Position numbers and translations under genes: made by a program. The notes beneath the pieces are model-generated. The model did not search any database. It was not told the DNA's origin and was given only the letters and a program-made list of their open reading frames with translations. 64,000 nucleotides of DNA from an uncultured Granulosicoccus sp. (GTDB lineage: Bacteria > Pseudomonadota > Gammaproteobacteria > Granulosicoccales > Granulosicoccaceae): positions 1-64,000 of the forward strand of contig CANLXI010000021.1 in the NCBI GenBank assembly GCA_947495035.1, given 5' to 3'. The first letter of the stretch is position 1. Each line of letters starts with the position of its first letter. Positions 1-10,698 of this stretch are shown here, piece after piece.

Positions 1-3000
1 TACCAGGACACGGACTCGGACAACGACGGACGTACGGATGCCGAGGAAGACACAAGCAGTCCGACCCTGCTGGGCACCGACAGCGATGCCGATGGTATCG
101 ATGATGCGCTGGATGTGGATGAGACCGGTGGCGATGATGTGGACGGTAACGGCATCGACGATGCGTTCGAACCCACGGACAGCGACAATGACGGTCTGTC
201 GGACAGCCGCGATGTGGACAGCGATAATGATGGCATCGTCGATGTGCTGGAAGGCACGGGTGACAGTGACGGGGATGGAACACCGGATTACCTGGACACC
301 GATTCCGACAACGACGGCATTACCGATGATGCGGAAGACAATACCAGTCCGACCCTGAGTGGTGTGGACAGTGACAATGATGGTATTGACGATGTGCTGG
401 ATGTGGATGCCACTGGCGGTGATGATGTCGATGGAAATGGTATCGATGATGATCGGCAGCCTCTGGATTCCGACAATGATGGGCGTCCGGACTATCGCGA
501 TGTCGATAGTGATGGTGATGGCATCATCGATATTGTCGAGATTGGTCCTGACCCGTTGAATCCTCTGGACAGGGATCAGGATGGCATACCGGATTATCGG
601 GATGAGGATTCAGACAACGATGGTTTGTCCGATGCCGAGGAAGATCTGAACTCGCCTGAATTGACCGGGATTGACAGTGATGCGGACGGCATCGACGACG
701 CACTGGATGTCGACGAGACTGGCGGTAGCGATGTCAATGGGAATGGTGTCGATGACACCCTCGAGCCACAGGATACTGACAACGATGGTCTGGCCAATCA
801 CCATGACGCAGACTCGGATGGTGATGGCATCGCGGATGCTGAAGAGTCGCTGGTGGATGCTGATGCAGATGGGCTGGGCAACGCTCAGGACACGGATTCC
901 GATGGTGACGGCATTGCGGACTCCGTCGAAGGCAATGCTGACAGCGATGGCGATGGCATACCGGATTATCAGGATACCGACTCCGACAATGATGGCGTCA
1001 GTGATAGCGAGGAGAGCGGCCTGGACTCCGATGGCGATGGCATCAGCGACTATCTGGATGATGATAGTGACAATGACGGCATCGTCGACACGGTGGAAGG
1101 TCGCGTCGACACTGACCAGGATGGTATCGCCGATTATCTTGATGATGACAGCGATGGTGATGGTATTCCTGATGCGGCTGAAGGCGACGAGGATACGGAT
1201 GGCGATGGCGTGCTTGACTTCCGTGATCTGGATACCGACAACGATGGCCTGCTGGACTCGATCGAGAAGACAGTGGATACGGATCAGGATGGCGTGGCGG
1301 ATTATCGAGACCTGGATAGTGACAATGACGGGGTTGCCGATGCGGCCGAATCCGGCACTCTGGTTGCGCTGGACGCTCTAGGGAGCATGTTGACGGGTGC
1401 TGTTGGATCGAACGGTCTGATGGATGATGCCGAGACCTCGAATGACAGTGGCATCATGGACTTCGATGGTGACGGCATTGCCGATCTCCCGCGGGATTCC
1501 GACGGAGATGGTGTGCCTGATTATCTGGATCTGGACAGTGATAATGATGGACTGGCAGACACCGTTGAATCCGGTTTGCCCGATGCCGATGGCAATGGGG
1601 AACAGGACGAATTCATCGATGCCAACGGTGATGGACTCCATGACAATGGTGATCATCTGCTGGCCAGCAAACAGGATTCCGATGCCGATGGCCAGGTTGA
1701 CCGATTGGATCTGGACAGTGACAACGATGGTCTGTTTGACATTGCCGAAGCCTTCATTACCGATTCGGACAACGACGGTCAGGTGGACTCATTGACCGAT
1801 CTCGATGGGGACGGCTTCGAGGATTCTCTGTCGGCAACGGCATACAACGAAACGGATACCGACGACGATGGCGTGCCTGATTACCGCGATGAGGATTCCG
1901 ATGGTGATGGGATCCCGGATCAACTGGAAGGCAATGCTGACACTGACGGCGATGGCGTGATCGATCGACTGGATCTCGACTCGGATAATGATGGTATTCC
2001 GGATGCGACGGAAGCCGGTAGCAGTACACCGGTAGATTCCGATTCCGATGGTATCCCGGATTATCTGGATACGGATTCGGACAACGACGGTCTGCCTGAT
2101 GAGACCGAGTCCGGCGTCGACGCCAGTGAACCGCTCGACAGCGACAACGACGGGCGCCCGGATTACCTGGACCTGGACTCTGACAATGATGGTACCAGTG
2201 ATCAGCTGGAAACCAATATCGACAGCGACGGCGACGGCATTCCGAACTCACGTGATACGGATTCGGACAACGACGGCATCAGCGACCAACAGGAAGGCGC
2301 TTCCGAGAATGGTGTACGCCCTGATTCGGATGGTGATGGATTGGTTGATGCCATTGATACGGATTCCGATAACGACGGGATAGACGATGCTCTGGAAGGT
2401 GTCAGTGACACTGACAATGACGGCGTTATCGATTCACTCGATACGGATTCAGATAATGACGGGATTCCCGATATACAGGAAGGCGCGGTAGATACCGACA
2501 ATGACGGCATCATCGATGCGCTTGACAGTGACTCTGACAACGATGGTGTTGATGATTCCGACGAAGGGACCAATGACACCGATGGTGACGGGATCATCGA
2601 TGCAATCGACATGGATGCAGATGGTGATGGCATTCCGGATGACATCGAAGGCCATGAGGACACGGATGGCGACGGAGTCGTCGATGCTCTGGATATCGAT
2701 TCGGATAACGACGGCATATTGGACAGCGATGAAACCGCGCTGGACAGTGATGGTGATGGCATAGCCAACTATCGTGATCTGGACAGTGACAATGATGGCT
2801 TGACCGATGCCTTCGAAGCGGGAGCTCTGGACATTGATGGGGACGGAGTTGTCGATGATTTTGTCGATCAGAACGCAGATGGATGGGATGACGGTGTCGC
2901 CCTGATGCCATTGCCCAACGATGATTTTGATGGAGATGAGGTGGTGGATTATCTGGACGTTGATAGTGACAATGATGGCCTGACGGATCTGGCTGAGGCG

Positions 3001-3480
3001 GATGATTTTGCCAGTGATGCCGATGGCGATGGGCGAGTCGATGGCTTTCTGGATGCCAATGGTGATGGTCTGGATGATGGCATTGCCGCGTTGCCCATTA
3101 CCGCTGACGATCTGGATGCCGATGGCAGCTTTGATCACCTGGACCTGGATGCCGATGGCGATGGCATCTTCGATCTGCAGGAAGCCGGTGGTGTGGATGC
3201 CAATGGTGACGGGAAGGTGGATTTGCTTGCCGATGCTGACAATGATGGTATTCCCGACTCTGTCGACGTTGATCTTACCGGTGGCAGTGACGCCGATAAT
3301 GACGGCATTGATGATCTGGCTGATGCCACCTTTGTCGAAGGGGGGGATGCGGATAACGACGGGATCGTGGATCACCGTGATCCGGACCCAGACGGAGACG
3401 GTTACGCCAATCTGCTGGGTGACGGTTCCGGCAGGCCTGGGTCGATCTCGTTGCCGGATGTCGATGGCAACGGAGTTCCG
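1..3480 (+). repeat. Coding repeat array: thrombospondin type 3 calcium-binding repeats
   Basis: This array of short Asp-rich coding repeats recurs from base 1. Its common elements are 'DSDNDGI', '[15 protein letters not shown]' and 'DLDSDNDGL'. Spacer segments vary and some are longer (around 1330-1500, 1560-1680 and 2810-3120), where the array shifts to 'DADGDG...DANGDGL' variants. The repetition creates long spurious open frames on both strands, which are not genes. The array is prone to recombination and misassembly, so the copy number should be treated with caution. Confidence 0.85.
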
Positions 3481-4809
3481 GATGTCGACGAACCCGAACT
3501 GGGTGGTGCAGCGCCAACGGGCATCATTCATACAGGCCTGGGTGGCAGTGGCTGTTCCATCGGTACAGGCGCTTCCAGAGGCTGGGATCCGACACTGCTG
3601 ATTCTGATGAGTATTGCATCGATCGGCCTGGCCTGGCGTCGACGCAAGCTTGTTCGAGCGTCTCTGGTCGTGGCTGCCATGACGTTGGGAGTTGTCTCCC
3701 AGGGGCAGGCGGATTCTTTGCCGGAGCCGGGTGCTGCCAGTGTCGAGGCCGAATCGATACAACCGTTCGAACCGCAGCAGGATCGTTTGCGGCACAGGGG
3801 GCTCTACATCGGTCTGGGTGTGGGGTCAAGCTGGCTGAATCCGGATACCAGCGAAATTGACGGGGTTGACCCCCTCGACAGAGGGCAGTTGGGTGCCCAG
3901 CTCACGCTCGGAATGGACATGAGCAAATGGTGGTCATTCGAGTTGCACGCAGCGCACCTCGGTCGATCGGATCTTTCACCCAGTGGCGGTATCGACTATC
4001 GGGAACTGGGCGCCAGTGCTCTGGTTTACATTGGTGAAGGACGACATCGTGCAAGACGTCATGGACTGGTCGGGTTCTGGCGTATCGGTTATGGATGGCT
4101 GAGCAACAGGGCGACGCCCGGCATTCGCTACGAAAAGGACAATGCGGGTCACCTGCTATTCGGCCTGGGGCTTGAATACAACCTCAGACGCGGATTGGGC
4201 CTGCGTACGGAAATCATTTCCTATGAAGAGGATATCCGCTACGGCCAACTGGCGCTCATCTATCGCTTTGATCGTGACGAGGAATCTCACGATACCGCAG
4301 CAACGCTTCGCGACGCTCCGGTCGAGTCGACAACGCTGGCAACTGTCGAGCCAGAACGTGACGAGGTGGTGGCAACTGTGGATCCTTGTGCGGACCGGGC
4401 AACATCGTTGATCGTTGATACCAGAGGCTGTGTCGCTTTGTCGGAGTTGACGGAAATCGTCTACTTCGAGACAGCCTCTTCACAAATTCCGGCAGCCACC
4501 CGAACGCGCCTGCAAGACATGCTGACTATCCTGCAGCAGCAGCCGGAGCTGGCGGTGACATTGTCCGCTTATACGGACAATGTCGGCAGTTGGGTTGCCA
4601 ATCAGGCGCTTGCCGAACGTCGAGCTGACGCTGTCAGGAGCCATTTTGTCGGACAGGGTCTGAATGCCGGCCGATTTTCGCAGAACGCTTACGGCGAAAC
4701 CCGCCGAGTCGCGTCAAATGACACGGCAGCAGGTCGACGTGAAAACCGGCGTGTCGAGATACGCGTCCATCGACAGGACTCTGTCGATGCCGCTGGCGAT
4801 CAGCCGTAA
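1..4809 (+). CDS. Giant TSP3-repeat (Ca-binding) surface protein continuing into an OmpA-like outer-membrane domain; 5' end outside window
   Basis: The frame is open from base 1, so the true start lies upstream; at least 1602 residues are encoded here. Bases 1 to about 3480 encode dozens of Asp-rich thrombospondin type 3 repeats of the form D-x-D-x-DG-x-x-D, often 'DSDNDGI', known to coordinate calcium in rigid extracellular stalks. A Gly/Cys-hydrophobic-Arg tail typical of a C-terminal sorting signal follows at 3541-3648, but translation does not stop. A second signal-peptide-like stretch (about 3637-3711) leads to a beta-barrel (about 3800-4275) and a C-terminal OmpA peptidoglycan-binding domain (about 4440-4780). 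The OmpA domain keeps the Asp of 'YTDN' and the Arg of 'NRRVEI' that normally bind diaminopimelate. It could be a natural fusion of two genes or two genes joined by loss of a stop codon; an internal ATG at 3607 could start the OmpA half alone. The gene converges on its neighbour 7 bp away. Confidence 0.9.
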   Translation, partial: YQDTDSDNDGRTDAEEDTSSPTLLGTDSDADGIDDALDVDETGGDDVDGNGIDDAFEPTDSDNDGLSDSRDVDSDNDGIVDVLEGTGDSDGDGTPDYLDTDSDNDGITDDAEDNTSPTLSGVDSDNDGIDDVLDVDATGGDDVDGNGIDDDRQPLDSDNDGRPDYRDVDSDGDGIIDIVEIGPDPLNPLDRDQDGIPDYRDEDSDNDGLSDAEEDLNSPELTGIDSDADGIDDALDVDETGGSDVNGNGVDDTLEPQDTDNDGLANHHDADSDGDGIADAEESLVDADADGLGNAQDTDSDGDGIADSVEGNADSDGDGIPDYQDTDSDNDGVSDSEESGLDSDGDGISDYLDDDSDNDGIVDTVEGRVDTDQDGIADYLDDDSDGDGIPDAAEGDEDTDGDGVLDFRDLDTDNDGLLDSIEKTVDTDQDGVADYRDLDSDNDGVADAAESGTLVALDALGSMLTGAVGSNGLMDDAETSNDSGIMDFDGDGIADLPRDSDGDGVPDYLDLDSDNDGLADTVESGLPDADGNGEQDEFIDANGDGLHDNGDHLLASKQDSDADGQVDRLDLDSDNDGLFDIAEAFITDSDNDGQVDSLTDLDGDGFEDSLSATAYNETDTDDDGVPDYRDEDSDGDGIPDQLEGNADTDGDGVIDRLDLDSDNDGIPDATEAGSSTPVDSDSDGIPDYLDTDSDNDGLPDETESGVDASEPLDSDNDGRPDYLDLDSDNDGTSDQLETNIDSDGDGIPNSRDTDSDNDGISDQQEGASENGVRPDSDGDGLVDAIDTDSDNDGIDDALEGVSDTDNDGVIDSLDTDSDNDGIPDIQEGAVDTDNDGIIDALDSDSDNDGVDDSDEGTNDTDGDGIIDAIDMDADGDGIPDDIEGHEDTDGDGVVDALDIDSDNDGILDSDETALDSDGDGIANYRDLDSDNDGLTDAFEAGALDIDGDGVVDDFVDQNADGWDDGVALMPLPNDDFDGDEVVDYLDVDSDNDGLTDLAEADDFASDADGDGRVDGFLDANGDGLDDGIAALPITADDLDADGSFDHLDLDADGDGIFDLQEAGGVDANGDGKVDLLADADNDGIPDSVDVDLTGGSDADNDGIDDLADATFVEGGDADNDGIVDHRDPDPDGDGYANLLGDGSGRPGSISLPDVDGNGVPDVDEPELGGAAPTGIIHTGLGGSGCSIGTGASRGWDPTLLILMSIASIGLAWRRRKLVRASLVVAAMTLGVVSQGQADSLPEPGAASVEAESIQPFEPQQDRLRHRGLYIGLGVGSSWLNPDTSEIDGVDPLDRGQLGAQLTLGMDMSKWWSFELHAAHLGRSDLSPSGGIDYRELGASALVYIGEGRHRARRHGLVGFWRIGYGWLSNRATPGIRYEKDNAGHLLFGLGLEYNLRRGLGLRTEIISYEEDIRYGQLALIYRFDRDEESHDTAATLRDAPVESTTLATVEPERDEVVATVDPCADRATSLIVDTRGCVALSELTEIVYFETASSQIPAATRTRLQDMLTILQQQPELAVTLSAYTDNVGSWVANQALAERRADAVRSHFVGQGLNAGRFSQNAYGETRRVASNDTAAGRRENRRVEIRVHRQDSVDAAGDQP
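3541..3648 (+). other. Internal CTERM-like protein-sorting signal (JDVT/MYXO-CTERM style)
   Basis: The encoded segment has a Gly-rich Cys motif 'GGSGCSIG', then '[18 protein letters not shown]', then a basic cluster 'RRRK'. This is the motif-transmembrane-Arg layout of bacterial C-terminal sorting signals in which a Cys or Gly precedes the cut. Such tails normally end a protein within a few residues. Here about 385 residues follow in frame. Family assignment is by eye. Confidence 0.65.
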
Positions 4810-4816
4810 CGGATTT

Positions 4817-5965
4817 TCATTGGTTGTGGCTCTCGCGATACAGCTTCTGCAGAGCCTGAACGCAGTGAGGGCGACTCAGGCGGCCCTGCAGGAAATCGGA
4901 AATGGTGTGACTGGCCAGATTCTGGAACGTGGTGTAGCCGGAATAGCGCGGTCGCACCCAGGCCGCGTCAAGCGTCGCCCGGGTGTTGTTCATGAAGTTG
5001 TTGCTCAGGCGATTGGTTTCAGCATCACTCCAGGCCAGTGCATTGCCGGGTTGACCGCCGTGGCGCACCCAGCTGCTGGTCTGGCATTCGGCACCTGCCA
5101 CGTGAAACGCGAAATCGACAGCGGTTTCTGCATCTGAGGAACTGGCGGAAACCGCAATGCCACTGCCGCCGAGTACCGTACCGCGAACACCTCCACCAGC
5201 CGCATCGGGCACATCGGTGAATGTCAGGGGATAGGGGCGAAAATTCTGCAGTGTGTAATTGATGTATCCGTAGGCATGCGGGCAATAGATGGGCCCCTTG
5301 TCCCGGGTGCTCAGGATCTCGTAGACGTCGATTGGATCCATGTCGAAACAGCTTGAACGCATCAGGCTGGTCAGTTCGTAAAGCTGTTCCAGCGCCGAGG
5401 CGATATCGTCATCCGCCATGAGCTGTTCCGGGTTGTCCGCGATACATGCCCCTCGATTGCTGGCCAGCCACAACAGAGCCATGAGTCCATGTGGCGGTCG
5501 GAGCGGCATGATGACCTTGCCAGCGCTCGCCAGCAACATGACGTCTTCCCAGGTGGCGGGCAGCTCTTCCAGTTGATCGGCTCGATAACTGGCGACCGGT
5601 GTGGCTGCATCCATGGCGAGTGCCCACTGTCCGCCGTGCATGCCGTAGGAGTCGTGCGAAGGACCAGCGCTTTGCTGTTGCAGAGTCTGCAATGCCTGGC
5701 TGCGTCTGCAGGTCGTCAGGTCGAGCAGCAGATTCTCCCGGACGGCTTCTCCCAGGTGCGGATGGTCGATGATGATCAGATCATGCGTGCTGCAGATTTC
5801 TCGCAGTGGCTGACTTTCGAAGTCCTGCAAGGGGCGGCTGTCCCAGGACAGTCGGACGCCCGGGTTCTGCTGCTCGTAGTGTCTTGATGCGGCCAGCAGT
5901 GGTTCGATGCCGCGCGCATGATTCCAGGTCATTCCACGTAAATGCGTCTGCCTGTTTTCAGTCAT
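4817..5965 (-). CDS. Extracellular-solute-binding-protein-like (family 1) protein without a signal peptide
   Basis: The 382-residue product resembles family 1 periplasmic solute-binding proteins: 'TWNHARGIEPL', then 'HYEQQNPGVRLSW', a 'DLIIIDHPHLG' strand, and a late 'SSWVRHGGQPGNALAW' segment. No hydrophobic N-terminal export signal is visible from any candidate start (ATGs at 6019, 5965 and 5932), so it may be cytoplasmic or mis-started. I favour 5965, but none of the starts has a convincing ribosome-binding site. No ABC permease or ATPase is adjacent; the upstream neighbour is a LysE-type exporter. Function is unknown beyond the fold. Confidence 0.65.
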   Translation of the reverse strand: MTENRQTHLRGMTWNHARGIEPLLAASRHYEQQNPGVRLSWDSRPLQDFESQPLREICSTHDLIIIDHPHLGEAVRENLLLDLTTCRRSQALQTLQQQSAGPSHDSYGMHGGQWALAMDAATPVASYRADQLEELPATWEDVMLLASAGKVIMPLRPPHGLMALLWLASNRGACIADNPEQLMADDDIASALEQLYELTSLMRSSCFDMDPIDVYEILSTRDKGPIYCPHAYGYINYTLQNFRPYPLTFTDVPDAAGGGVRGTVLGGSGIAVSASSSDAETAVDFAFHVAGAECQTSSWVRHGGQPGNALAWSDAETNRLSNNFMNNTRATLDAAWVRPRYSGYTTFQNLASHTISDFLQGRLSRPHCVQALQKLYRESHNQ

Positions 5966-6251
5966 GTGGTGTCCGTGCCGGAAAGTCGAATGTCCGGGAT
6001 TGGTGTCCCGATGGACCATATATGAAACAATAATTTATAAACAAATGAAATACCGAAATCGTACAGACAGTTGAGAACGAGTAGCAGCAAAGCGTGTCAG
6101 GGGGCATTTTTCTGCAGCCTGACAGCCATGAGTGGTCTGGCCCATGGGCGACTGAGTTCTGCCAATTTCGCACCCCGAGCAAGGTCGATTTTCACCCCGA
6201 GCGCGATGATGTTCCAACGCATTGCCATGCAATGCTCTGGCAGCCAGGTAT

Positions 6252-6890
6252 TCAGATCTGGCGTAGCTGACCAATGCCATCAGCGAGAAACCGGATACCC
6301 AGCAGTCCGAACAGTCCGCCGAAGACCAGTTCTATCTGACTGGCTACCCGGTTGTAGGCACGAATGGCCACGGGTGTGGAAAACAGTACGCCGTAGCTGC
6401 CGTAGATCACGAAGGCTGAACCGGCACCGACCGGTGCGAACGCCAGAACGCCCTCCGGAGGCAAGCCCGAGCCGGACAGGAAGGCGGTGACGGCAGCCCA
6501 CATCAGGGCCGCCTTGGGGTTGGTCAGCACCACCAGTAATCCACGTCGCCAGGCGCCCGACGATGACAGCGGCGTGCTGAATTGTCTGACCTGGCCCGCC
6601 GACATGTGTCTCGAAGAGCGAATGGCCTTGATACCGATATACAGGAAATACAGACCACCGCAGAGCTGCAGCAGAATGCCGGCCAGTGGGTAGGCCTGAA
6701 ACAGTGCCGATATTCCCAATGCGAAGGCGCTTACCCAGAGCAGGACACCCGAAGCGATACCGGCAGCCAGACACACGGCTGCCTTGCGGCTCTGACTCAA
6801 GGCAACGCCTGTCACAGCCAGAAAGTTCGGTCCGGGGGCCAGCTGTGCTGCAACCGTTGCTGCCAGGGCCGCAAGAAAGACAGAGTACAT
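6252..6890 (-). CDS. LysE/RhtB family amino-acid exporter
   Basis: The 212-residue membrane protein has the family N-terminus 'AQLAPGPNFLAVTG' and about six hydrophobic segments. This matches the LysE/RhtB translocators that export amino acids such as lysine, threonine or homoserine lactone. The start at 6890 is chosen because AAGGAG lies 8 bases upstream; the open frame extends further to 6935, without conserved residues. The substrate cannot be read from sequence. It lies 110 bp downstream of dapA on the same strand, which loosely suggests a link to lysine-pathway metabolites. Confidence 0.85.
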   Translation of the reverse strand: MYSVFLAALAATVAAQLAPGPNFLAVTGVALSQSRKAAVCLAAGIASGVLLWVSAFALGISALFQAYPLAGILLQLCGGLYFLYIGIKAIRSSRHMSAGQVRQFSTPLSSSGAWRRGLLVVLTNPKAALMWAAVTAFLSGSGLPPEGVLAFAPVGAGSAFVIYGSYGVLFSTPVAIRAYNRVASQIELVFGGLFGLLGIRFLADGIGQLRQI

Positions 6891-7000
6891 GGGGTCTTGC
6901 TCCTTGGATGTTGATGGGATGATGCCTTGATTCACGACCCGGACGCAATGCTGCAGTCAGGCATTGAATCCGATGCCTGAGCGGTTTGTCACGTCCCTGA

Positions 7001-7879
7001 TCAACCATCCTGCTCCAGCGATTGCAAAGCAGCGTCGATCAGTTCCTTGCTGTCGTCTTCCAGACTGATCAGAGGCAGACGAAGCGTCTCTGTGCACAAG
7101 CCGCGAGTGGCACAGGCGTACTTGATACCTGCCGGACTGGGTTCCCTGAACAGCGCTTCATGCAGTGGCATGAGCCGTCGCTGTATGTCTCTGGCTGTCT
7201 GGTAGTCGTTGTCCCTGCAGGCCTGTTGCAAGCGTGCGCACAGTGCCGGTGCGACGTTGGCGGTCACCGAGATACAGCCATTGCCTCCGGCAGCATTGTA
7301 GGCGACTGCCGTGGCATCTTCACCGGAAAGATAGCTGAACGGTGCGTCTATCTTCATCTGTTCGATGGCCGGTCGCGCCAGATCCCGGGTAGCATCCTTG
7401 ACCCCCACCACCGATGGCAATGTCGCCAGGCGCGCCATGGTATCAGCACTGATATCGACAGTGCTGCGTGGTGGAATGTTGTAGACGATGATCGGCAGCT
7501 CATTGCTTTCGCTCAGCGCTTCGAAGTGTCGGTAGATGCCCTGCTGGCTGGGTCGGTTGTAGTATCCGGTGACGTGCAGAGCGCCATCGGCGCCTTGCTG
7601 GTGGGCATAGTCGTGGAACGCCAGTGCTTCCCGGGTATTGTTGGAGCCGCAGCCGGCAATCACCGGCACTCTGCCACGTGTTTCATCGATCACGATTCGG
7701 ATGACGTCACGGTGCTCCTCGGCCGATAGAACAGGCGACTCGCCGGTGGTACCGGCAGGCACCAGGCCATTGCTGCCTTGCTCGATATGCCAGTTGACCA
7801 GACGCCGAAGCGCGGGTTCATCCAGCATTCCATCGAGCGTCATGGGGGTGATCATTGCGACCAGTGAACCTTCGAACAT
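7001..7879 (-). CDS. dapA: 4-hydroxy-tetrahydrodipicolinate synthase
   Basis: DapA condenses pyruvate with aspartate semialdehyde, the first committed step of lysine and diaminopimelate synthesis in the cytoplasm. The 292-residue product has the family length and the TIM-barrel aldolase motifs: 'GTTGESP', 'YYNRPSQ' (active-site Tyr), 'YNIPPRST', 'VGVKDAT' (Schiff-base Lys) and 'GCISVTANVAP'. Other members of this aldolase superfamily share part of this pattern, but the TTGES and SVTANVAP motifs favour DapA. It is transcribed separately from the thi operon, which ends at a hairpin 47 bp upstream of this start. Confidence 0.88.
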   Translation of the reverse strand: MFEGSLVAMITPMTLDGMLDEPALRRLVNWHIEQGSNGLVPAGTTGESPVLSAEEHRDVIRIVIDETRGRVPVIAGCGSNNTREALAFHDYAHQQGADGALHVTGYYNRPSQQGIYRHFEALSESNELPIIVYNIPPRSTVDISADTMARLATLPSVVGVKDATRDLARPAIEQMKIDAPFSYLSGEDATAVAYNAAGGNGCISVTANVAPALCARLQQACRDNDYQTARDIQRRLMPLHEALFREPSPAGIKYACATRGLCTETLRLPLISLEDDSKELIDAALQSLEQDG

Positions 7880-7925
7880 GATGATTTCTCTTGTTGAAGG
7901 CGGACATGTACGGACTCCGAAACGC

Positions 7926-7964
7926 AGAAAACTCCGGAAGCCGCCAGGGCCGCCGGAGTTTTCT
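7926..7964 (-). terminator. Rho-independent terminator closing the thiamin operon
   Basis: The arms AGAAAACTCCGG and CCGGAGTTTTCT form a perfect 12-bp stem around a 15-base loop, with T-rich sequence on both sides, so it could work in both directions. It lies between the end of thiE and the start of dapA. The remaining bases of this gap (7965-8114) hold nothing I recognise. Confidence 0.8.
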
Positions 7965-8114
7965 TGTCAGAATCTGTTGACCGGGGATCAGGCGCGCACA
8001 GTTTTCACTGCCGGTTTGAGAGCGCCCGGTTTGGAGATGCTGCTTGGGGTGAACAGGGTATTCATGCGTGGCAAAGATTGCTGCATCGGAGAATCAATGT
8101 CAAGCCTTTCGACT

Positions 8115-8714
8115 TCATTCGACGCGAGTCACGTCCAGCCATTCCCGTACTCGTGCAACCGGGTCAGCGTGCTGCACGACATCGGTGACCACACATACCG
8201 AGTCTGCCCCGTGTTCAAAGGCCCCGGGGGCTCGCTCGGGGGTAAAGCCGCCAATCGCCACCAGAGGAACATCGCCGATGGCATCCTTCCAGCGCTGCAG
8301 TTTTTCCAGCCCCTGAGGCCGCCAGGGCATTTTCTTCAACAGTGTGGCATATATCGGGCCGAGCGCGATGTAGTCGGGTGACTGGGACAGCGCGATAGCC
8401 AACTCGGCGCGATCATGTGTACTGATGCCGATCTTCATGCCGGCCCGTCGCAGGGTATCGATCTCCGCTGTCTGCAGGTCTTCCTGTCCCAGGTGTACGG
8501 CCCTGCAACCTTCGTCCAATGCCAGGCGCCAGTAGTCGTTGAGTATCAGGGTGGCGCCGGTTTTCTCGCACAGTTCCCGCGCTTCGCGTATCTGCCGGCG
8601 ACAATCCTTCTCGCTGGTGTCCTTCATCCGCAATTGCACGCAGCGCACACCGGCATCGAGAAATTCGGCCAGTTGTCGGGTATCGCCGACGATCAGGTAG
8701 AAGCGATCCAGCAT
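8115..8714 (-). CDS. thiE: Thiamin-phosphate synthase
   Basis: ThiE joins HMP pyrophosphate and thiazole phosphate to give thiamin phosphate. The 199-residue product carries 'FYLIVGD' at the N-terminus, 'VQLRMKD', 'LILNDYWRLA', 'VHLGQEDL', 'IGISTHDRAEL' and 'YIALGPIYAT', and 'VAIGGFTPE' near the end. These are the pyrophosphate and substrate-binding motifs of the TIM-barrel ThiE family. It is the last gene of the operon, starting 2 bases after the thiG stop, and a terminator lies downstream. Confidence 0.92.
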   Translation of the reverse strand: MLDRFYLIVGDTRQLAEFLDAGVRCVQLRMKDTSEKDCRRQIREARELCEKTGATLILNDYWRLALDEGCRAVHLGQEDLQTAEIDTLRRAGMKIGISTHDRAELAIALSQSPDYIALGPIYATLLKKMPWRPQGLEKLQRWKDAIGDVPLVAIGGFTPERAPGAFEHGADSVCVVTDVVQHADPVARVREWLDVTRVE

Positions 8715-8716
8715 GT

Positions 8717-9496
8717 CTAGAGATCTCGGAAAGGGGTGCCCAGAACGGGCGTGGAAGGAGCTGCCATGTCACGCGGCATCATGGGGTCGGCCTGCCAGGC
8801 TGCGCGCCCGGCGTCCACGGCCAGCGAAAAGGCACGGGCCATGGCAACCGGGTCGCCGGCTCGGGCAACGGCCGTATTGAGAAGCACGGCATCGTAACCG
8901 AGCTCCATGGCGGCAGCGGCATGAGAGGGCAGGCCGATACCGGCATCCACGACCAGCGGCACATCGGGGAAGTGAGCCCGCATGGAGCTCAAGGCATAGG
9001 GATTGTTCAGGCCGCGACCGCTGCCGATCGGTGCTCCCCAGGGCATGAGAACGCGACAGCCCGCATTGAGCAAGCGGTCGGCGACCACCAGGTCGTCAGT
9101 GGTGTAGGGAAAGACCTCGAAACCATCGTCGGCCAGTATGCGTGCGGCTTCCACCAGTCCGAAAACATCGGGTTGCAGCGTGTCATCATCGCCAATGACT
9201 TCCAGTTTGATCCAGGGAGTACCGAAGAGTTCACGCGCCATGTACGCGGTATTGACCGCTTCCTTGACGCCCCGGCAACCTGCCGTATTGGGCAACACCC
9301 GGACATTGGCCGACTGGATCAGCGACCAGAATGCCTGCCCTGATTTCTCGGAACTGGACTCGCGCCGGAGCGAGACAGTGACCACCTCGCAGCCGGATGC
9401 CGCTATGGCATCGAGCATGATCTGTGGCGATGGATACAAGGATGTCCCCAGCAGGAGGCGAGATCCGAGTTCGACATCGTAAAACGACAGTGACAT
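8717..9496 (-). CDS. thiG: Thiazole synthase
   Basis: ThiG builds the thiazole phosphate ring from deoxyxylulose phosphate, dehydroglycine and sulfur delivered by ThiS thiocarboxylate. The 259-residue product has '[15 protein letters not shown]', '[10 protein letters not shown]', '[15 protein letters not shown]', 'IKLEVIGDD', '[15 protein letters not shown]' and '[18 protein letters not shown]', all diagnostic. The start at 9496 is preferred over an upstream extension because a GGAGG site overlaps the end of thiS and the protein then has family length. Glycine oxidase ThiO in the same operon implies an aerobic dehydroglycine supply. Confidence 0.93.
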   Translation of the reverse strand: MSLSFYDVELGSRLLLGTSLYPSPQIMLDAIAASGCEVVTVSLRRESSSEKSGQAFWSLIQSANVRVLPNTAGCRGVKEAVNTAYMARELFGTPWIKLEVIGDDDTLQPDVFGLVEAARILADDGFEVFPYTTDDLVVADRLLNAGCRVLMPWGAPIGSGRGLNNPYALSSMRAHFPDVPLVVDAGIGLPSHAAAAMELGYDAVLLNTAVARAGDPVAMARAFSLAVDAGRAAWQADPMMPRDMAAPSTPVLGTPFRDL

Positions 9497-9500
9497 CCGC

Positions 9501-9698
9501 TCAGCCTCCGGACATGGGGGCGATGATGTCCACCGCATCATCGTCTGACAGTTCGAATTTGCTGCGTTTGCCGATCGGAACAAACTCCTGATTGACCGCG
9601 GTTGCCACGCTGTTTGCGCCGTGGCCCAAGTGTTCCAGCAAATCGTGCAGCGTACAGGATTCCACCTGTTGCTGTTCGCCGTTAATCCGAATTTTCAT
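9501..9698 (-). CDS. thiS: Sulfur carrier protein ThiS
   Basis: The 65-residue ubiquitin-like protein begins '[13 protein letters not shown]' and ends in Gly-Gly ('APMSGG'), the tail that is adenylated and thiocarboxylated to carry sulfur to ThiG. The ATG at 9698 overlaps the end of thiO by 17 bases. The longer open frame running back to 9965 is a shadow of thiO. ThiF, the adenylating enzyme, is not encoded in this operon and must be elsewhere (MoeB could substitute). Confidence 0.93.
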   Translation of the reverse strand: MKIRINGEQQQVESCTLHDLLEHLGHGANSVATAVNQEFVPIGKRSKFELSDDDAVDIIAPMSGG

Positions 9699-10698
9699 CA
9701 CACACTTCCTCGTCAGGCTTTCCGTCCAGTACCAGTGCCGCGGCCCGTTGCGCCATCGCGGGGGCGCACAGGAAGCCGTGTCGATACAGACCATTGATGT
9801 GGACCGTTCGGCCACGACGTCTGAGTCGTGGCAGATTGTCGGTAAATGCTGGCCGTACATCGGTACCGATCTCGATGATGGCAGCGTCTGCAAAACCGGT
9901 ATGCAGGCCATAGGCGCTGGACAGCAGTTCCATGACCGAGCGCGCACTGGCGAGACTGCGATCATCGCTTTCGATCATGGTCGCACCGACCATGAATCGG
10001 TTGTTTTCTCTGGGCACGATATAGATCGGATGGCGTGGATGCAGCATGCGAACCGGTCGCTGCAGACTGATTTCCCGGGTTTCGAGGATCAGCATTTCAC
10101 CCTTGACGCCACGCAGGTCCGCAAGGCTGTCACGTGCTGCCAGGCCCCGGCAATCGATGCGCCAGCCGGAGCGAGGCGCTTCAGCCAGTTCTGCCTTGCT
10201 CAGATGGCGGTTGAATTCCACCGAGAATCGTTCACTCTGTCTGAGTGATTCCAGCAGACCCTGCAATGTCCGTCTGGGATCCAGGTGCGCCTCTTCCGCG
10301 TAGTGCAGACCCATGTCGAAGCGATGGCCGATATCCGGCTCCATCGCTTCCATTCGAGCTCGATCGAGCCGCGCAAAGCTGTCCGTGCGCCGTGCAAACT
10401 GCTCGAAATCGGCACGATCACGGCGCAGCGCCACCACCAGCGATCCAGCCTGCTGCAGCGACTGGCTGTGCTTCTGCCAGTACGACAGACTCTCCAGGCC
10501 CAAGCGGAAGATCAGTGGTTCGGCACTTTCACTTTCGCACCAGGGAGCCAGCATGCCGCCCGCCCACCAGGAGCAGCAACTGTCATCGATACCGTGGCTG
10601 GCCGAGATCATTCTCACTCGACAACCACGCTCGATGAAGGCCTGTGCGGCACACAGACCGGCCACCCCTGCGCCGATGATTTCCACCTCGGTGCTCAT
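9682..10698 (-). CDS. thiO: Glycine oxidase
   Basis: ThiO oxidises glycine to dehydroglycine (iminoacetate) for thiazole formation, using FAD. The 338-residue product starts '[19 protein letters not shown]', the Rossmann dinucleotide motif, and ends with the DadA-family segment '[17 protein letters not shown]'. The start at 10698 shares one base with the tenA stop (TGATG), indicating translational coupling; the extension to 10767 is tenA sequence. The DAO-type fold also covers other amine oxidases, but operon position settles the role. Confidence 0.9.
   Translation of the reverse strand: MSTEVEIIGAGVAGLCAAQAFIERGCRVRMISASHGIDDSCCSWWAGGMLAPWCESESAEPLIFRLGLESLSYWQKHSQSLQQAGSLVVALRRDRADFEQFARRTDSFARLDRARMEAMEPDIGHRFDMGLHYAEEAHLDPRRTLQGLLESLRQSERFSVEFNRHLSKAELAEAPRSGWRIDCRGLAARDSLADLRGVKGEMLILETREISLQRPVRMLHPRHPIYIVPRENNRFMVGATMIESDDRSLASARSVMELLSSAYGLHTGFADAAIIEIGTDVRPAFTDNLPRLRRRGRTVHINGLYRHGFLCAPAMAQRAAALVLDGKPDEEVCDENSD

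Noticed and set aside
115-3829. Many long open frames on both strands across the Asp-rich repeat region, up to 448 codons on the minus strand
   Set aside because: They are shadows created by the repeated GAY/GGY codon pattern of the real frame; their peptides are low-complexity (Ser/Met/Arg-rich) and lack starts with ribosome-binding sites.
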